Shown: piece after piece, positions 27,826-35,637 of the stretch | Numbering within the stretch: position 1 is the stretch's first letter | How the letters are laid out: each line of letters starts with the position of its first letter | Assembly: GCA_030950925.1 (NCBI GenBank) | Contig: JAUZQO010000001.1 | Span: 20,153 to 84,152, forward strand | Source of the DNA: Mariprofundaceae bacterium | GTDB lineage: Bacteria; Pseudomonadota; Zetaproteobacteria; Mariprofundales; Mariprofundaceae | Direction: 5' to 3' | DNA length: 64,000 nucleotides | Position numbers and translations under genes: made by a program | Notes under the pieces: generated by a model | Databases searched by the model: none | What the model saw: only the letters and a program-made list of their open reading frames with translations | Told to the model about the DNA's origin: nothing

Positions 27826-28563
27826 ATGCGTATGGTTAAAAAAATAGGTTGGCAGCGTTTGCTGGAATTTTGGTTCACGCCCAAACAGTTGATGGTGGTT
27901 GAAGCTGGTAGCGGTCGACCCGCTAAAAACATTCACATTCGCCCCATCACCATTCTGATTGTTCCAAGCATTAGTTTACTCCTTGGCATGCTACTGACTT
28001 ATAACAATCCACCACCTCAAAAAAACAATGATATGGAACTCATCCTGCACAAGTTACAGCAACAATTCACCACCGTTCGCACCCAACTTATTGCATCCAA
28101 TGCTGAAAATGATCTTAAAAAAGCTCAAATTGACAGCCTAAAAGATGTGCTTCAACAACAACAAGAAAACATTTCACATTTGCAACAACGCATCCAAATA
28201 TTCAACAGTCTTTTACAAGCCCGCAAAGGTCATCATATTCAAATCATTCAAGCAACGCTTCAATCCCTGTCACCTCACAGCTTGTTTTTTCACATAACTT
28301 TGGTCAAAGGTGGTAATTATCCTCGTCATACTCAAGGTTATTTACAATTCATCTATCACGATATGCAAGGCAACCATTACCCCTTACATTTTAAGAATGG
28401 CAAAGAGAAATTGCCATACAAGATGGAAACCCATACCTTTGTGCAAGGGGAAATTCATGCAGCGGAACTTATCCCTCTCCCCCTACACCCACGTATTGAC
28501 TTGGTTCTTTACAATAAAAAAGGAACAGAAGTCATGCGCAAAGCCTGCAAATTTGAGATATAA
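27826..28563 (+). CDS. Single-pass membrane protein with coiled coil (DUF6776-like)
   Basis: A 245-residue protein: cytoplasmic basic N terminus, one membrane helix (about residues 40-58), a glutamine-rich coiled coil (70-133) and a beta-rich C-terminal domain, presumably periplasmic. The order and its position directly before bactofilin agree with the DUF6776 type proteins that commonly neighbour bactofilin genes. Its start abuts the argC stop and its stop abuts the bactofilin start, so it is coupled to both. A role in organising a cell-envelope site with bactofilin is inference. Confidence 0.7.
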   Translation: MRMVKKIGWQRLLEFWFTPKQLMVVEAGSGRPAKNIHIRPITILIVPSISLLLGMLLTYNNPPPQKNNDMELILHKLQQQFTTVRTQLIASNAENDLKKAQIDSLKDVLQQQQENISHLQQRIQIFNSLLQARKGHHIQIIQATLQSLSPHSLFFHITLVKGGNYPRHTQGYLQFIYHDMQGNHYPLHFKNGKEKLPYKMETHTFVQGEIHAAELIPLPLHPRIDLVLYNKKGTEVMRKACKFEI

Positions 28564-29004
28564 ATGCTAAGAAAACGTGAAAAAAAAGTCAATAATGATC
28601 CCCAGCAAATTGATACCTTGATTGGTGTACACTCCGTCATCACAGGTGAACTGTCTTTTGAAGGTGCGGTTCGTATTGACGGGCGATTTAATGGCAATAT
28701 TCACGCTGATAAAGATGGTACATTGATTGTCAGTGAAGGTGCAACCATTCAAGGGGAAGTCCATGTACCCAGTCTTATTTTACATGGCACCATTGAAGGC
28801 AATGTGCATACCACTGAAAGCCTCAAGCTTGGTTCAACCGGTCAGCTAAACGGGGATGTTCAATATAAAGTATTGTCTTTGGCTGAAGGCTCTGCCATCA
28901 ATGGACTATGTAATCGCATCAATGACACCGTCAAACAAGCCTCCAAACCAAACAAACAATCCCCTGTACGTCAGCAAAAAAATCAGAAACTTCAAGAAGT
29001 ATGA
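28564..29004 (+). CDS. Bactofilin, polymer-forming cytoskeletal protein
   Basis: Bactofilins form right-handed beta-helix filaments at the inner membrane and help shape cells or place envelope enzymes. The 146-residue protein has a short charged N-terminal tail, then the repeated core (LIGVHSVITGELSFEGAVRIDG, IVSEGATIQGEV, LKLGSTGQLNG), and a Lys/Gln-rich disordered tail. Six or so beta turns can be counted by the hydrophobic/glycine spacing. Ends with a four-base overlap (ATGA) into the carbonic anhydrase gene. Confidence 0.92.
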   Translation: MLRKREKKVNNDPQQIDTLIGVHSVITGELSFEGAVRIDGRFNGNIHADKDGTLIVSEGATIQGEVHVPSLILHGTIEGNVHTTESLKLGSTGQLNGDVQYKVLSLAEGSAINGLCNRINDTVKQASKPNKQSPVRQQKNQKLQEV

Positions 29005-29504
29005 TATCTGCTTATCAACACTGGCTGCCCCAAGTTGATGACTCGGCTTGGTTGGCGCCTTCAAGTGATGTCATTGGGCGCGTCAGCATTGGCAAAGATT
29101 CAAATATTTGGTATCAAACTGTGCTTCGTGGCGATGTCGATGAGATATATATTGGTGAACGCAGTAACATTCAAGACCACTGCACCTTGCACAATAGTGC
29201 AGGAAAACCCTGTGTGATTGGTGATGATGTTACCGTAGGGCACCGGGTCATTTTGCATGGCTGTAACATTCAAAATCTTTGCTTGGTTGGCATGGGTTCC
29301 ATTGTCATGGACGATGCTGTATTGGAAGAAGGTTGCTTATTGGCTGCGGGCTCTTTGGTGCCTGAACGTAAGATTTTAAAAGGAGGCTTTCTTTATGCGG
29401 GTAGTCCCGCAAAAGAACGCCGCCCACTTACAGAGAAGGAGCAAGCTTTTTTACAGCATTCAGCCCAACATTATGTTGAGCTAGCACGCTCTCATAGACG
29501 TTAA
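29001..29504 (+). CDS. Gamma-carbonic anhydrase family protein (YrdA/PaaY type)
   Basis: A left-handed beta-helix trimer with zinc held by three histidines; members hydrate CO2 or act as acyl-transfer or structural proteins. The 167-residue sequence has the hexapeptide repeats (VIGRVSIGKDSNIWYQTVLRGD), the histidines of QDHCTLH and VGHRVILHGC, and the C-terminal helical stretch. The catalytic glutamate region seen in Cam-type enzymes is not evident, as in most YrdA-like proteins, so carbonic anhydrase activity is uncertain. In an autotroph a role in bicarbonate supply is possible. Confidence 0.88.
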   Translation: MISAYQHWLPQVDDSAWLAPSSDVIGRVSIGKDSNIWYQTVLRGDVDEIYIGERSNIQDHCTLHNSAGKPCVIGDDVTVGHRVILHGCNIQNLCLVGMGSIVMDDAVLEEGCLLAAGSLVPERKILKGGFLYAGSPAKERRPLTEKEQAFLQHSAQHYVELARSHRR

Positions 29505-29506
29505 AG

Positions 29507-30478
29507 GTGGCTACTTTTGCTGCCATTGATATTGGCTCAAATACGTTTCGTTTGATGGTTGCTAAACCTGCAGCGGTAAGTCATATCACCCCTTGGCATA
29601 TTCAAGCGTATACGCACCGTATTGTTCGTTTGGGCGAAGGTTTACATCAAAGTGGCAATTTGTGTGAAGCGGCGAGGTTGCGTGCTTTGGATGCTTTCCA
29701 TGCGTTTTCAGACATCTTGAATCTGCATGCTGTGGATGCAGAACATACTTATGCTGTCGCTACCGCAGCCATGCGCGAAGCTGATAATGGCCCAGTATTT
29801 TGCCAGCAAGTGCTTGAAAAAACAGGCATTCAAATTCATATCATCCAAGGGAGTGAAGAAGCCAATATGTCGTTATTGGGAAGTTGTGCTGTGTTACCTC
29901 CAGCCATTCAAGAGAACTTCCTATTGTTTGATATTGGTGGGGGAAGCACTGAATTTGTACGCGCCAAACAAGGGCAATGTTTGGATGCCATCAGTCGAAA
30001 ATTAGGTGTCGTTCGCTTGGTGGAAGCACATTTGAAAAATGACCCCCCATCTGCCGATGATTACGATGCCATGTGCCAAACCTGCCAACAACATCTTGAA
30101 GCCGTTGAAGCACACTGGTTGGCATCCCAAGGGCATCAAACAGCACCAGCAGCATTGGTGGGAACAGCAGGCACGATGACCACCTTAGCCGCCATTGATT
30201 TGGATATGCACGATTATGATGCCAACCTGATTAACAACCATCGTATTTCATACACTCGCTTCTTGCAGCTCAAACAAAAACTATTAGCGATGACGCATCA
30301 AGAGCGTCAAGCCATACCGAGTATCGAAACAGGTCGTGCTGATTTAATGATTGCAGGGCTTGCCATCATGGATAGTATTTTTAAGCGTTGGGGACATCAA
30401 AGCATCCATATTGTCGATGCAGGTTTATTGGAAGGGGCTTGGCTTTTCATCAACCATACGTTTCAATCTAAAAAATAG
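29507..30478 (+). CDS. Exopolyphosphatase/guanosine pentaphosphatase (Ppx/GppA)
   Basis: Hydrolyses polyphosphate and/or pppGpp. The 323-residue protein shows FAAIDIGSNTFRLMV (phosphate 1 motif of the ASKHA fold), RLGEGLHQSG, ATAAMREA, the second phosphate loop LLFDIGGGSTEFV and VGTAGTMTTLAAI. It lacks the long C-terminal HD-like extension of E. coli Ppx, so it is the short form; whether pppGpp or polyphosphate is the main substrate cannot be told. Start is GTG, two bases after the previous stop. It ends 16 bases inside the convergent DUF374 gene. Confidence 0.9.
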   Translation: MATFAAIDIGSNTFRLMVAKPAAVSHITPWHIQAYTHRIVRLGEGLHQSGNLCEAARLRALDAFHAFSDILNLHAVDAEHTYAVATAAMREADNGPVFCQQVLEKTGIQIHIIQGSEEANMSLLGSCAVLPPAIQENFLLFDIGGGSTEFVRAKQGQCLDAISRKLGVVRLVEAHLKNDPPSADDYDAMCQTCQQHLEAVEAHWLASQGHQTAPAALVGTAGTMTTLAAIDLDMHDYDANLINNHRISYTRFLQLKQKLLAMTHQERQAIPSIETGRADLMIAGLAIMDSIFKRWGHQSIHIVDAGLLEGAWLFINHTFQSKK

Positions 30479-31089
30479 TTATCTGCTTGTTGTTGCACAT
30501 CATCCATAGCTTGTTGAAATAGTTTCAAAGTTTCTTGCGCATCATCGGTCGCATACACAGGTTCACCCATGATAAATACACCACGTGTAAATGGCTTGGG
30601 TACATAAAATTGATCCCATGATTTAGCACGCCAGTAGCGTTTACTGGCATAACATACCGAACGTATCGGCAAGCCCGATTTCATGGCAATTTTCACGGTT
30701 CCCATTTGCACCACTTGCGCAGGACCTTTCGGTCCATCGGGGGTAATGCCCAAGGTATGACCATCTCGTGCCAAGCGAATCATTTTCAAAAAAGCTCTTG
30801 CGCCACCTTTGGTTGATGAACCGCGTGAGGATTGAATCCCCATCAGCGCCACAGCATCCGCAATAAATGCGCCATCTCGATGTTCTGAAATAAGCATCGG
30901 TCCTTGCCAACCATGCACCGCATAGGGCATCATCAAAATACGTGCATGCCAAAAGCTCAATAAGAAAGGTGTGCTGGTTTTTGCATCATATTTTTCGCCC
31001 ACAAATGTCCAGCGAACGGTTAAACGTAAAAAAAAATGAACACAAAAAATAACGCGGGGAATCAGCCAAGTTAAAAAACGTTGTTTCAT
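30463..31089 (-). CDS. DUF374 lysophospholipid acyltransferase family protein
   Basis: Membrane-bound acyltransferase. Residues LLSFWHARI, SEHRDGAFIADAVA and GITPDGPKGPAQVV are the family blocks, with the HxxxxD-like catalytic pair in HARILMMP/EHRDG. One N-terminal membrane helix. DUF374 includes LpxJ, the late acyltransferase of lipid A in epsilonproteobacteria. Placement directly after msbA (four-base overlap) makes a role in lipid A acylation likely but unproven. Its 3' end overlaps the Ppx/GppA gene by 16 bases. Confidence 0.85.
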   Translation of the reverse strand: MKQRFLTWLIPRVIFCVHFFLRLTVRWTFVGEKYDAKTSTPFLLSFWHARILMMPYAVHGWQGPMLISEHRDGAFIADAVALMGIQSSRGSSTKGGARAFLKMIRLARDGHTLGITPDGPKGPAQVVQMGTVKIAMKSGLPIRSVCYASKRYWRAKSWDQFYVPKPFTRGVFIMGEPVYATDDAQETLKLFQQAMDDVQQQADNYFLD

Positions 31090-32816
31090 GTATTTTGATC
31101 CTCAAATTGCATGTGATAAAGCTCCGCGTATAAGCCACCTTCAGCCAGCAAAGCCTCATGATTACCCTGTTGTAAAATACTGCCATCATCCAAGACCACA
31201 ATCGTATCGGCATGACGAATGGTCGAAAGGCGATGTGCAATGACAATGACCGTGCGCCCTTTCATTAAGCGTTCAATGGCCTGTTGCACCAAATGTTCAG
31301 ACTCTGTATCCAAGCTACTGGTGGCTTCATCCAAAATCAAAATTGGTGCGTCTTTTAACAAAGCTCGCGCCAAGGATAAGCGCTGACGTTGCCCCCCTGA
31401 TAAAATCACACCCCGTTCACCCACCATGGTATTATAGCCCTCAGGCAATTTCATGATGAAATCATGGGCATTGGCAGCTTTGGCAATACTTTCCACACGC
31501 GCTTGGTTCATATCACTATAGCCATAGGCAATATTGTTGCGTACCGTATCATTGAACAGAACGACATCTTGTGTCACCAGTGCCATATGTTGCCGTAATG
31601 ATTTCTGTGTCACGTCACGCACATCCATGCCATCAATCAGGACACGTCCTTCTGTCACATCCATAAAACGAGGTACAAGGTTTGCGAGCGTGCTTTTACC
31701 TGCGCCACTACGCCCCACCAATGCCACCACTTGCCCGCGTTTCACTTCTAAATTGATATGGGACATCACGGATTTATCTGTGTTGGCATACTGTAAAGCC
31801 ACATCTTCTAAGCGAATACTATGTTGAAATATCTCAATTTCCTGAGCATTTTCAGCATCTTCAACATCATTTTTTTCATCCAAAATATCAAAAACACGTT
31901 CGGCTGCCGAAAGTCCTTGTTGAATTTGATTGTTGGCTGCCGATAGACGTTTGACCGGTTCATACAACATCAAGGTTGCAGCTAAAAAGGACATCAACGT
32001 ACCCGCTGTTGCTTCGCCTGAAGCCACACGCAAACCACCATAATAAAGCACCCCTGCAATACCAAATCCTGCCACCAACTCCATCACAGGAAACGACATC
32101 GCATTGACACGCAACACCTGCATTTGATGGTGCATAAACTCACCAATCAAATCACGAAAACGTCTGCGCTCATAGTCTTCCATGCCAAAGGCTTTCACCA
32201 CACGGATACCACCCACCGTTTCTTCCACCAAACTCGACATTTTTCCCATCACCACTTGCCCATCATAGCTTGCGGAGCGCATTTTTCGTCCAAAACGCAA
32301 AATAGGGTAAACCACCACGGGGAAAACGGCGATGACAATCAATGCCAACAACCAATCTTGATAAAACACCACACCCACCAAGAAAATAATCGACATGGTA
32401 TCTCGCATCAAAGCGGTCACCGATGTACTCACAGCAGATTGCACCAAGGTCACATCATAACTGATACGCGTCAGCACTTCGCCTGTTTTACGGTGGGCAA
32501 AAAAGCTTAGCGATTGATGGCTTAAAGCCGTATAAATTTGATCTCTCAAATCATAAATAACCCGCTGACCAATCCACCCCATCAAATAGGATTGACCAAA
32601 ATACGCCGAGCCTTTGAGCAAATACAATAAAATAACACCCAAGGGAATCATATACACATATTCAGGGCTTTTACCCGATAAAGCCTGATCCAATGCGGGT
32701 TGCAGCAACCATGCCATGCCTGCGGTACAAGCTGCCAAAATCACCATACATACCATGGCAATGCCAAGGCGTGTTGAATACGGCTTTAAAAATTTTAATA
32801 AACGTTTGTATAACAT
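31086..32816 (-). CDS. msbA: Lipid A export ABC transporter (MsbA)
   Basis: Half-transporter of 576 residues. The N-terminal half has six membrane helices; the C-terminal ATPase has Walker A GRSGAGKST, Q-loop VTQDVVLFND, signature LSGGQRQRLSLARA and Walker B ILILDEATSSLD with the switch histidine in AHRLSTIRHAD. This subtype flips lipid A-core to the outer leaflet of the inner membrane. The gene follows amiC by 15 bases in the same operon. Confidence 0.9.
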   Translation of the reverse strand: MLYKRLLKFLKPYSTRLGIAMVCMVILAACTAGMAWLLQPALDQALSGKSPEYVYMIPLGVILLYLLKGSAYFGQSYLMGWIGQRVIYDLRDQIYTALSHQSLSFFAHRKTGEVLTRISYDVTLVQSAVSTSVTALMRDTMSIIFLVGVVFYQDWLLALIVIAVFPVVVYPILRFGRKMRSASYDGQVVMGKMSSLVEETVGGIRVVKAFGMEDYERRRFRDLIGEFMHHQMQVLRVNAMSFPVMELVAGFGIAGVLYYGGLRVASGEATAGTLMSFLAATLMLYEPVKRLSAANNQIQQGLSAAERVFDILDEKNDVEDAENAQEIEIFQHSIRLEDVALQYANTDKSVMSHINLEVKRGQVVALVGRSGAGKSTLANLVPRFMDVTEGRVLIDGMDVRDVTQKSLRQHMALVTQDVVLFNDTVRNNIAYGYSDMNQARVESIAKAANAHDFIMKLPEGYNTMVGERGVILSGGQRQRLSLARALLKDAPILILDEATSSLDTESEHLVQQAIERLMKGRTVIVIAHRLSTIRHADTIVVLDDGSILQQGNHEALLAEGGLYAELYHMQFEDQNT

Positions 32817-32831
32817 GGAAAACCTTTTTGT

Positions 32832-33989
32832 TTAAGATGTTTTCTTATTGTTCCGATTAACAAGCATACCCATACGTCGCAAGAAATGTTGGCTGGCTTG
32901 AAATAGCGCAGCCGCCAACTGCCTCTGATAACGCGATGTTCTCAATTTACGTTCTTGCTTAGGGTTGGAGATAAAATCAACCTCTACCAACACACTGGGT
33001 ATTTCCAGCGCACCCAGCACCACAAAGCGCGCCCGTTTGGGTACCTCATATTTAACCTTACCAATTTTCTTTAAAGATGCGATCATCGTTTCCGCCAAAA
33101 TTTGCGAGCTATTCAAGCTGTCACGCTTCGCCATATCACCCAAAATATTACGCACCATTGGATCTTCGACTTCACTGTGTGCGTGGTGTACTCCACCCAT
33201 TTCATCAGCAGCATTTTCCTTGGCCGCCAAAGCAATGGCAACGCGGTCAGGGGTGGCTCCACGTTCCGCCAAAGTATATACACTGGAGCCTTTTACACTC
33301 CGCTCTCTCACCGCATCCGCGTGAATACTAATCATCACATCAGCATGCGCCTGACGCACCAAACGAACACGTTTTTTTAAGGGTACAAAATAATCATTCT
33401 TTCGTGTCAACACAGCACGCATCCCATGTTGCTTGTTTAACATCGCCACCAATTTCTTGGCAATCGCCAAAGTCACTTTCTTTTCCTGCAAACCATGCGG
33501 ACCAATGGCACCTGGATCCTCGCCACCATGCCCTGCATCCACCGCAATAACCAGTTCATGCTGGTGTGAATGAGCAGCCTTGACTTCATGACTTCCTGAT
33601 TGGCGTATCAAATCAACCACCAAACGCGATGGCTTGCCCTGCATTTTTTTTAATAAAAATGAGCGCATACCCAAACCTTTACGATTTAAGTCCAACACCA
33701 CACGCAACACGCCTTTATGCATGCCATGCCGCACACTTTTCACCACAGGGTTGGGCAACGCAATCTTCATGGCATGCTTGCGCCATTGGCTATGCTGCAT
33801 ATCAATCACCACACGCTCTGGCTTGTGCATACGAAAAATAGTGTAGGTCACGCTGCGACTTAGCTCAAAAACAACACGGCTTTTTTCTGCTGTATTCGAT
33901 ATTCGTACAGTCGTCACACTTGCTGCCCATAACGGCACTGGTAGCATCAAGGTTGCCAGAAGTAACAATATACCACCCATATATCTCAT
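32832..33989 (-). CDS. amiC: N-acetylmuramoyl-L-alanine amidase with AMIN domain
   Basis: Cleaves the amide between muramic acid and the stem peptide, mainly at the septum. Signal peptide (about residues 1-22), AMIN domain (about 24-125) for binding to septal peptidoglycan, then Amidase_3 (about 145-372) with the zinc ligands in VDAGHGGEDPGA, the glutamate of GLQEKKVTLA, histidine in MISIHADA and catalytic glutamate in VLVEVDFISNPKQE. It overlaps the preceding ligase-like gene by four bases (ATGA), so it is translationally coupled to the polysaccharide operon, an unusual company. Confidence 0.93.
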   Translation of the reverse strand: MRYMGGILLLLATLMLPVPLWAASVTTVRISNTAEKSRVVFELSRSVTYTIFRMHKPERVVIDMQHSQWRKHAMKIALPNPVVKSVRHGMHKGVLRVVLDLNRKGLGMRSFLLKKMQGKPSRLVVDLIRQSGSHEVKAAHSHQHELVIAVDAGHGGEDPGAIGPHGLQEKKVTLAIAKKLVAMLNKQHGMRAVLTRKNDYFVPLKKRVRLVRQAHADVMISIHADAVRERSVKGSSVYTLAERGATPDRVAIALAAKENAADEMGGVHHAHSEVEDPMVRNILGDMAKRDSLNSSQILAETMIASLKKIGKVKYEVPKRARFVVLGALEIPSVLVEVDFISNPKQERKLRTSRYQRQLAAALFQASQHFLRRMGMLVNRNNKKTS

Positions 33990-35428
33990 CCCATACCCCC
34001 CTCTGACATCTTAGCTTCGCGCGCATGTACAACATTTGATTTTTGTTCCGTGCGGTTTCTTTCTAACAATAACGCTGCCATCAATAAGGCCAATAAAATC
34101 ATCAACGGCTCCATAATACGAACAATAATAAAGGTATTTGCACCAATTGCATGGACCAATAAGCCCGCAAAACCACATAATGTACCTAGGGAGGCACCTT
34201 TCAGCACTTCGTCCTCAATCTGTTCATAACCTTTGCGTAACAAAACCCAAATTCGCCGCAAGAGCCAAAGGAACAAAAGCAAACCCACCATCCCCGTTTC
34301 CAGCAGTACACGGGGATACTGGGCATCGAGGAAAGGCCCACCTGTCACCCCGACACCCAAGAAAGGATGCTCTGGAAAATAACGGGTTATCACATGTTGC
34401 CATGAACGCAAACGTTCTGTGGTTGATGTATCAATCTTCACGCCACCCACCGCAAGCTGACCTTGCTGATGGGCTTGGTTAAACGTAAACATGACACGGT
34501 TGATCACACTCTCTGGTAAAACAAATGGTAATAATGAAGATCCTACTAGGCAGGAAATAATTAAAAATCGTTTCTTTTTTGAAATCATTAAAAACACAAA
34601 AATAGCCACCACAAACGACAAGTAAGAACTTCGTGACTCTGTGAAAGCCAATGGAACCAACATAATCCCCATCGAAATCAACAACCAATACCAGCGCCGA
34701 CCCCTTGGCGTATGTAAAAATATACCCAAAGTCACTGAAAACATCAGCACCAAATATCCACCAAAGGTATTCGGTTCTCCCATTTCTCCCTCAAAAGGTG
34801 CGGAAACACGACCACCACCTGGAATTTGAGCAATACCCGCTAAACTGGCAATCACACAAGTGATTAACATCAGCCATAAAAATCGTTTGATGCTATCTTC
34901 ATCACCCAAATGGTTGATAACCATAAAGAACAAGACAAAATATTCGAGATATTTGATGACAAAAAACAAGCCATACATCCCAACTTTTCCTGAAAACATC
35001 GCCAACAATGTTGAAAAAAAAGTGACAAACCAGTACCACATCATAGGTTGGTTGATCGGTGTTTCTCGTACAATACCCACCTCTTTTCTCAATGCCATGC
35101 GAAACATCCATGTCAAACAGACCAATGTGAGTAGGATGTCATCCAGCCTCAAGGTCACGCCTCGAGATTCCGTCGTATCCACTTTACCCATAGCCAAATC
35201 GGCTTCACTATGCCCACCAAAGGTCAATTCTGGCGACAATAACGTGGATAAAACAAGTAGATATAGTGTCAACTCGACACTGGTAAATGAGACCACAAGC
35301 ATCATGGCAGCACCCAATAACATCATCGGTCCTTTCACCAAACTTGGATCAAACATATAAGCTGCTGCCAACAATAAAATACTGAGCAGTAGTGTCAGCA
35401 CCACCACAGGTGGAAAAGGTACCTTCAT
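33986..35428 (-). CDS. O-antigen ligase-like/polymerase membrane protein (Wzy_C family)
   Basis: A 480-residue protein with about twelve membrane segments and the large periplasmic loop of the O-antigen ligase/polymerase fold between residues about 300 and 390 (STTERLRSWQHVITRYFPEHPFLGVGVTGGPF). The loop arginine and HPFLGVGVG-like stretch are typical of WaaL/Wzy_C proteins, which transfer or polymerise undecaprenol-linked glycans. The repeat-unit acceptor cannot be deduced. The adjacent export machinery suggests polymerisation of an exopolysaccharide. Confidence 0.8.
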   Translation of the reverse strand: MKVPFPPVVVLTLLLSILLLAAAYMFDPSLVKGPMMLLGAAMMLVVSFTSVELTLYLLVLSTLLSPELTFGGHSEADLAMGKVDTTESRGVTLRLDDILLTLVCLTWMFRMALRKEVGIVRETPINQPMMWYWFVTFFSTLLAMFSGKVGMYGLFFVIKYLEYFVLFFMVINHLGDEDSIKRFLWLMLITCVIASLAGIAQIPGGGRVSAPFEGEMGEPNTFGGYLVLMFSVTLGIFLHTPRGRRWYWLLISMGIMLVPLAFTESRSSYLSFVVAIFVFLMISKKKRFLIISCLVGSSLLPFVLPESVINRVMFTFNQAHQQGQLAVGGVKIDTSTTERLRSWQHVITRYFPEHPFLGVGVTGGPFLDAQYPRVLLETGMVGLLLFLWLLRRIWVLLRKGYEQIEDEVLKGASLGTLCGFAGLLVHAIGANTFIIVRIMEPLMILLALLMAALLLERNRTEQKSNVVHAREAKMSEGGMG

Positions 35429-35439
35429 CGTTCCTAGGC

Positions 35440-35637
35440 TCAGTTCTCACTCCCCGACTTTATTCGATGCGTATCCATCGGTTGGTAACTATCATTGTAT
35501 GTTGGCTTCATATTTGCAGAACAGCTACGCACCAGCACCAGACCCAAAGCGATGAGAAAACATAAAATAAACAAGACCAATATTTGGCGAATGGCTGATT
35601 TTCGGCGCTGGGAACGCTGATATTTCTTCGGCATCAA
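35440..35637 (-). CDS. 65-residue single-pass membrane protein
   Basis: A basic N terminus (PKKYQRSQRRKSAIR), one membrane helix (about residues 17-38) and a short polar outside tail. Not recognised. It overlaps the end of the tyrosine kinase gene by four bases and ends 11 bases before the ligase-like gene; its place between the chain-length regulator/kinase and polymerase hints at a small accessory of polysaccharide assembly. Confidence 0.65.
   Translation of the reverse strand: MMPKKYQRSQRRKSAIRQILVLFILCFLIALGLVLVRSCSANMKPTYNDSYQPMDTHRIKSGSEN

Noticed and set aside
29507..30478. Assignment of the Ppx/GppA protein to one of the two activities
   Set aside because: Short form lacks discriminating features; only the family name is supported.
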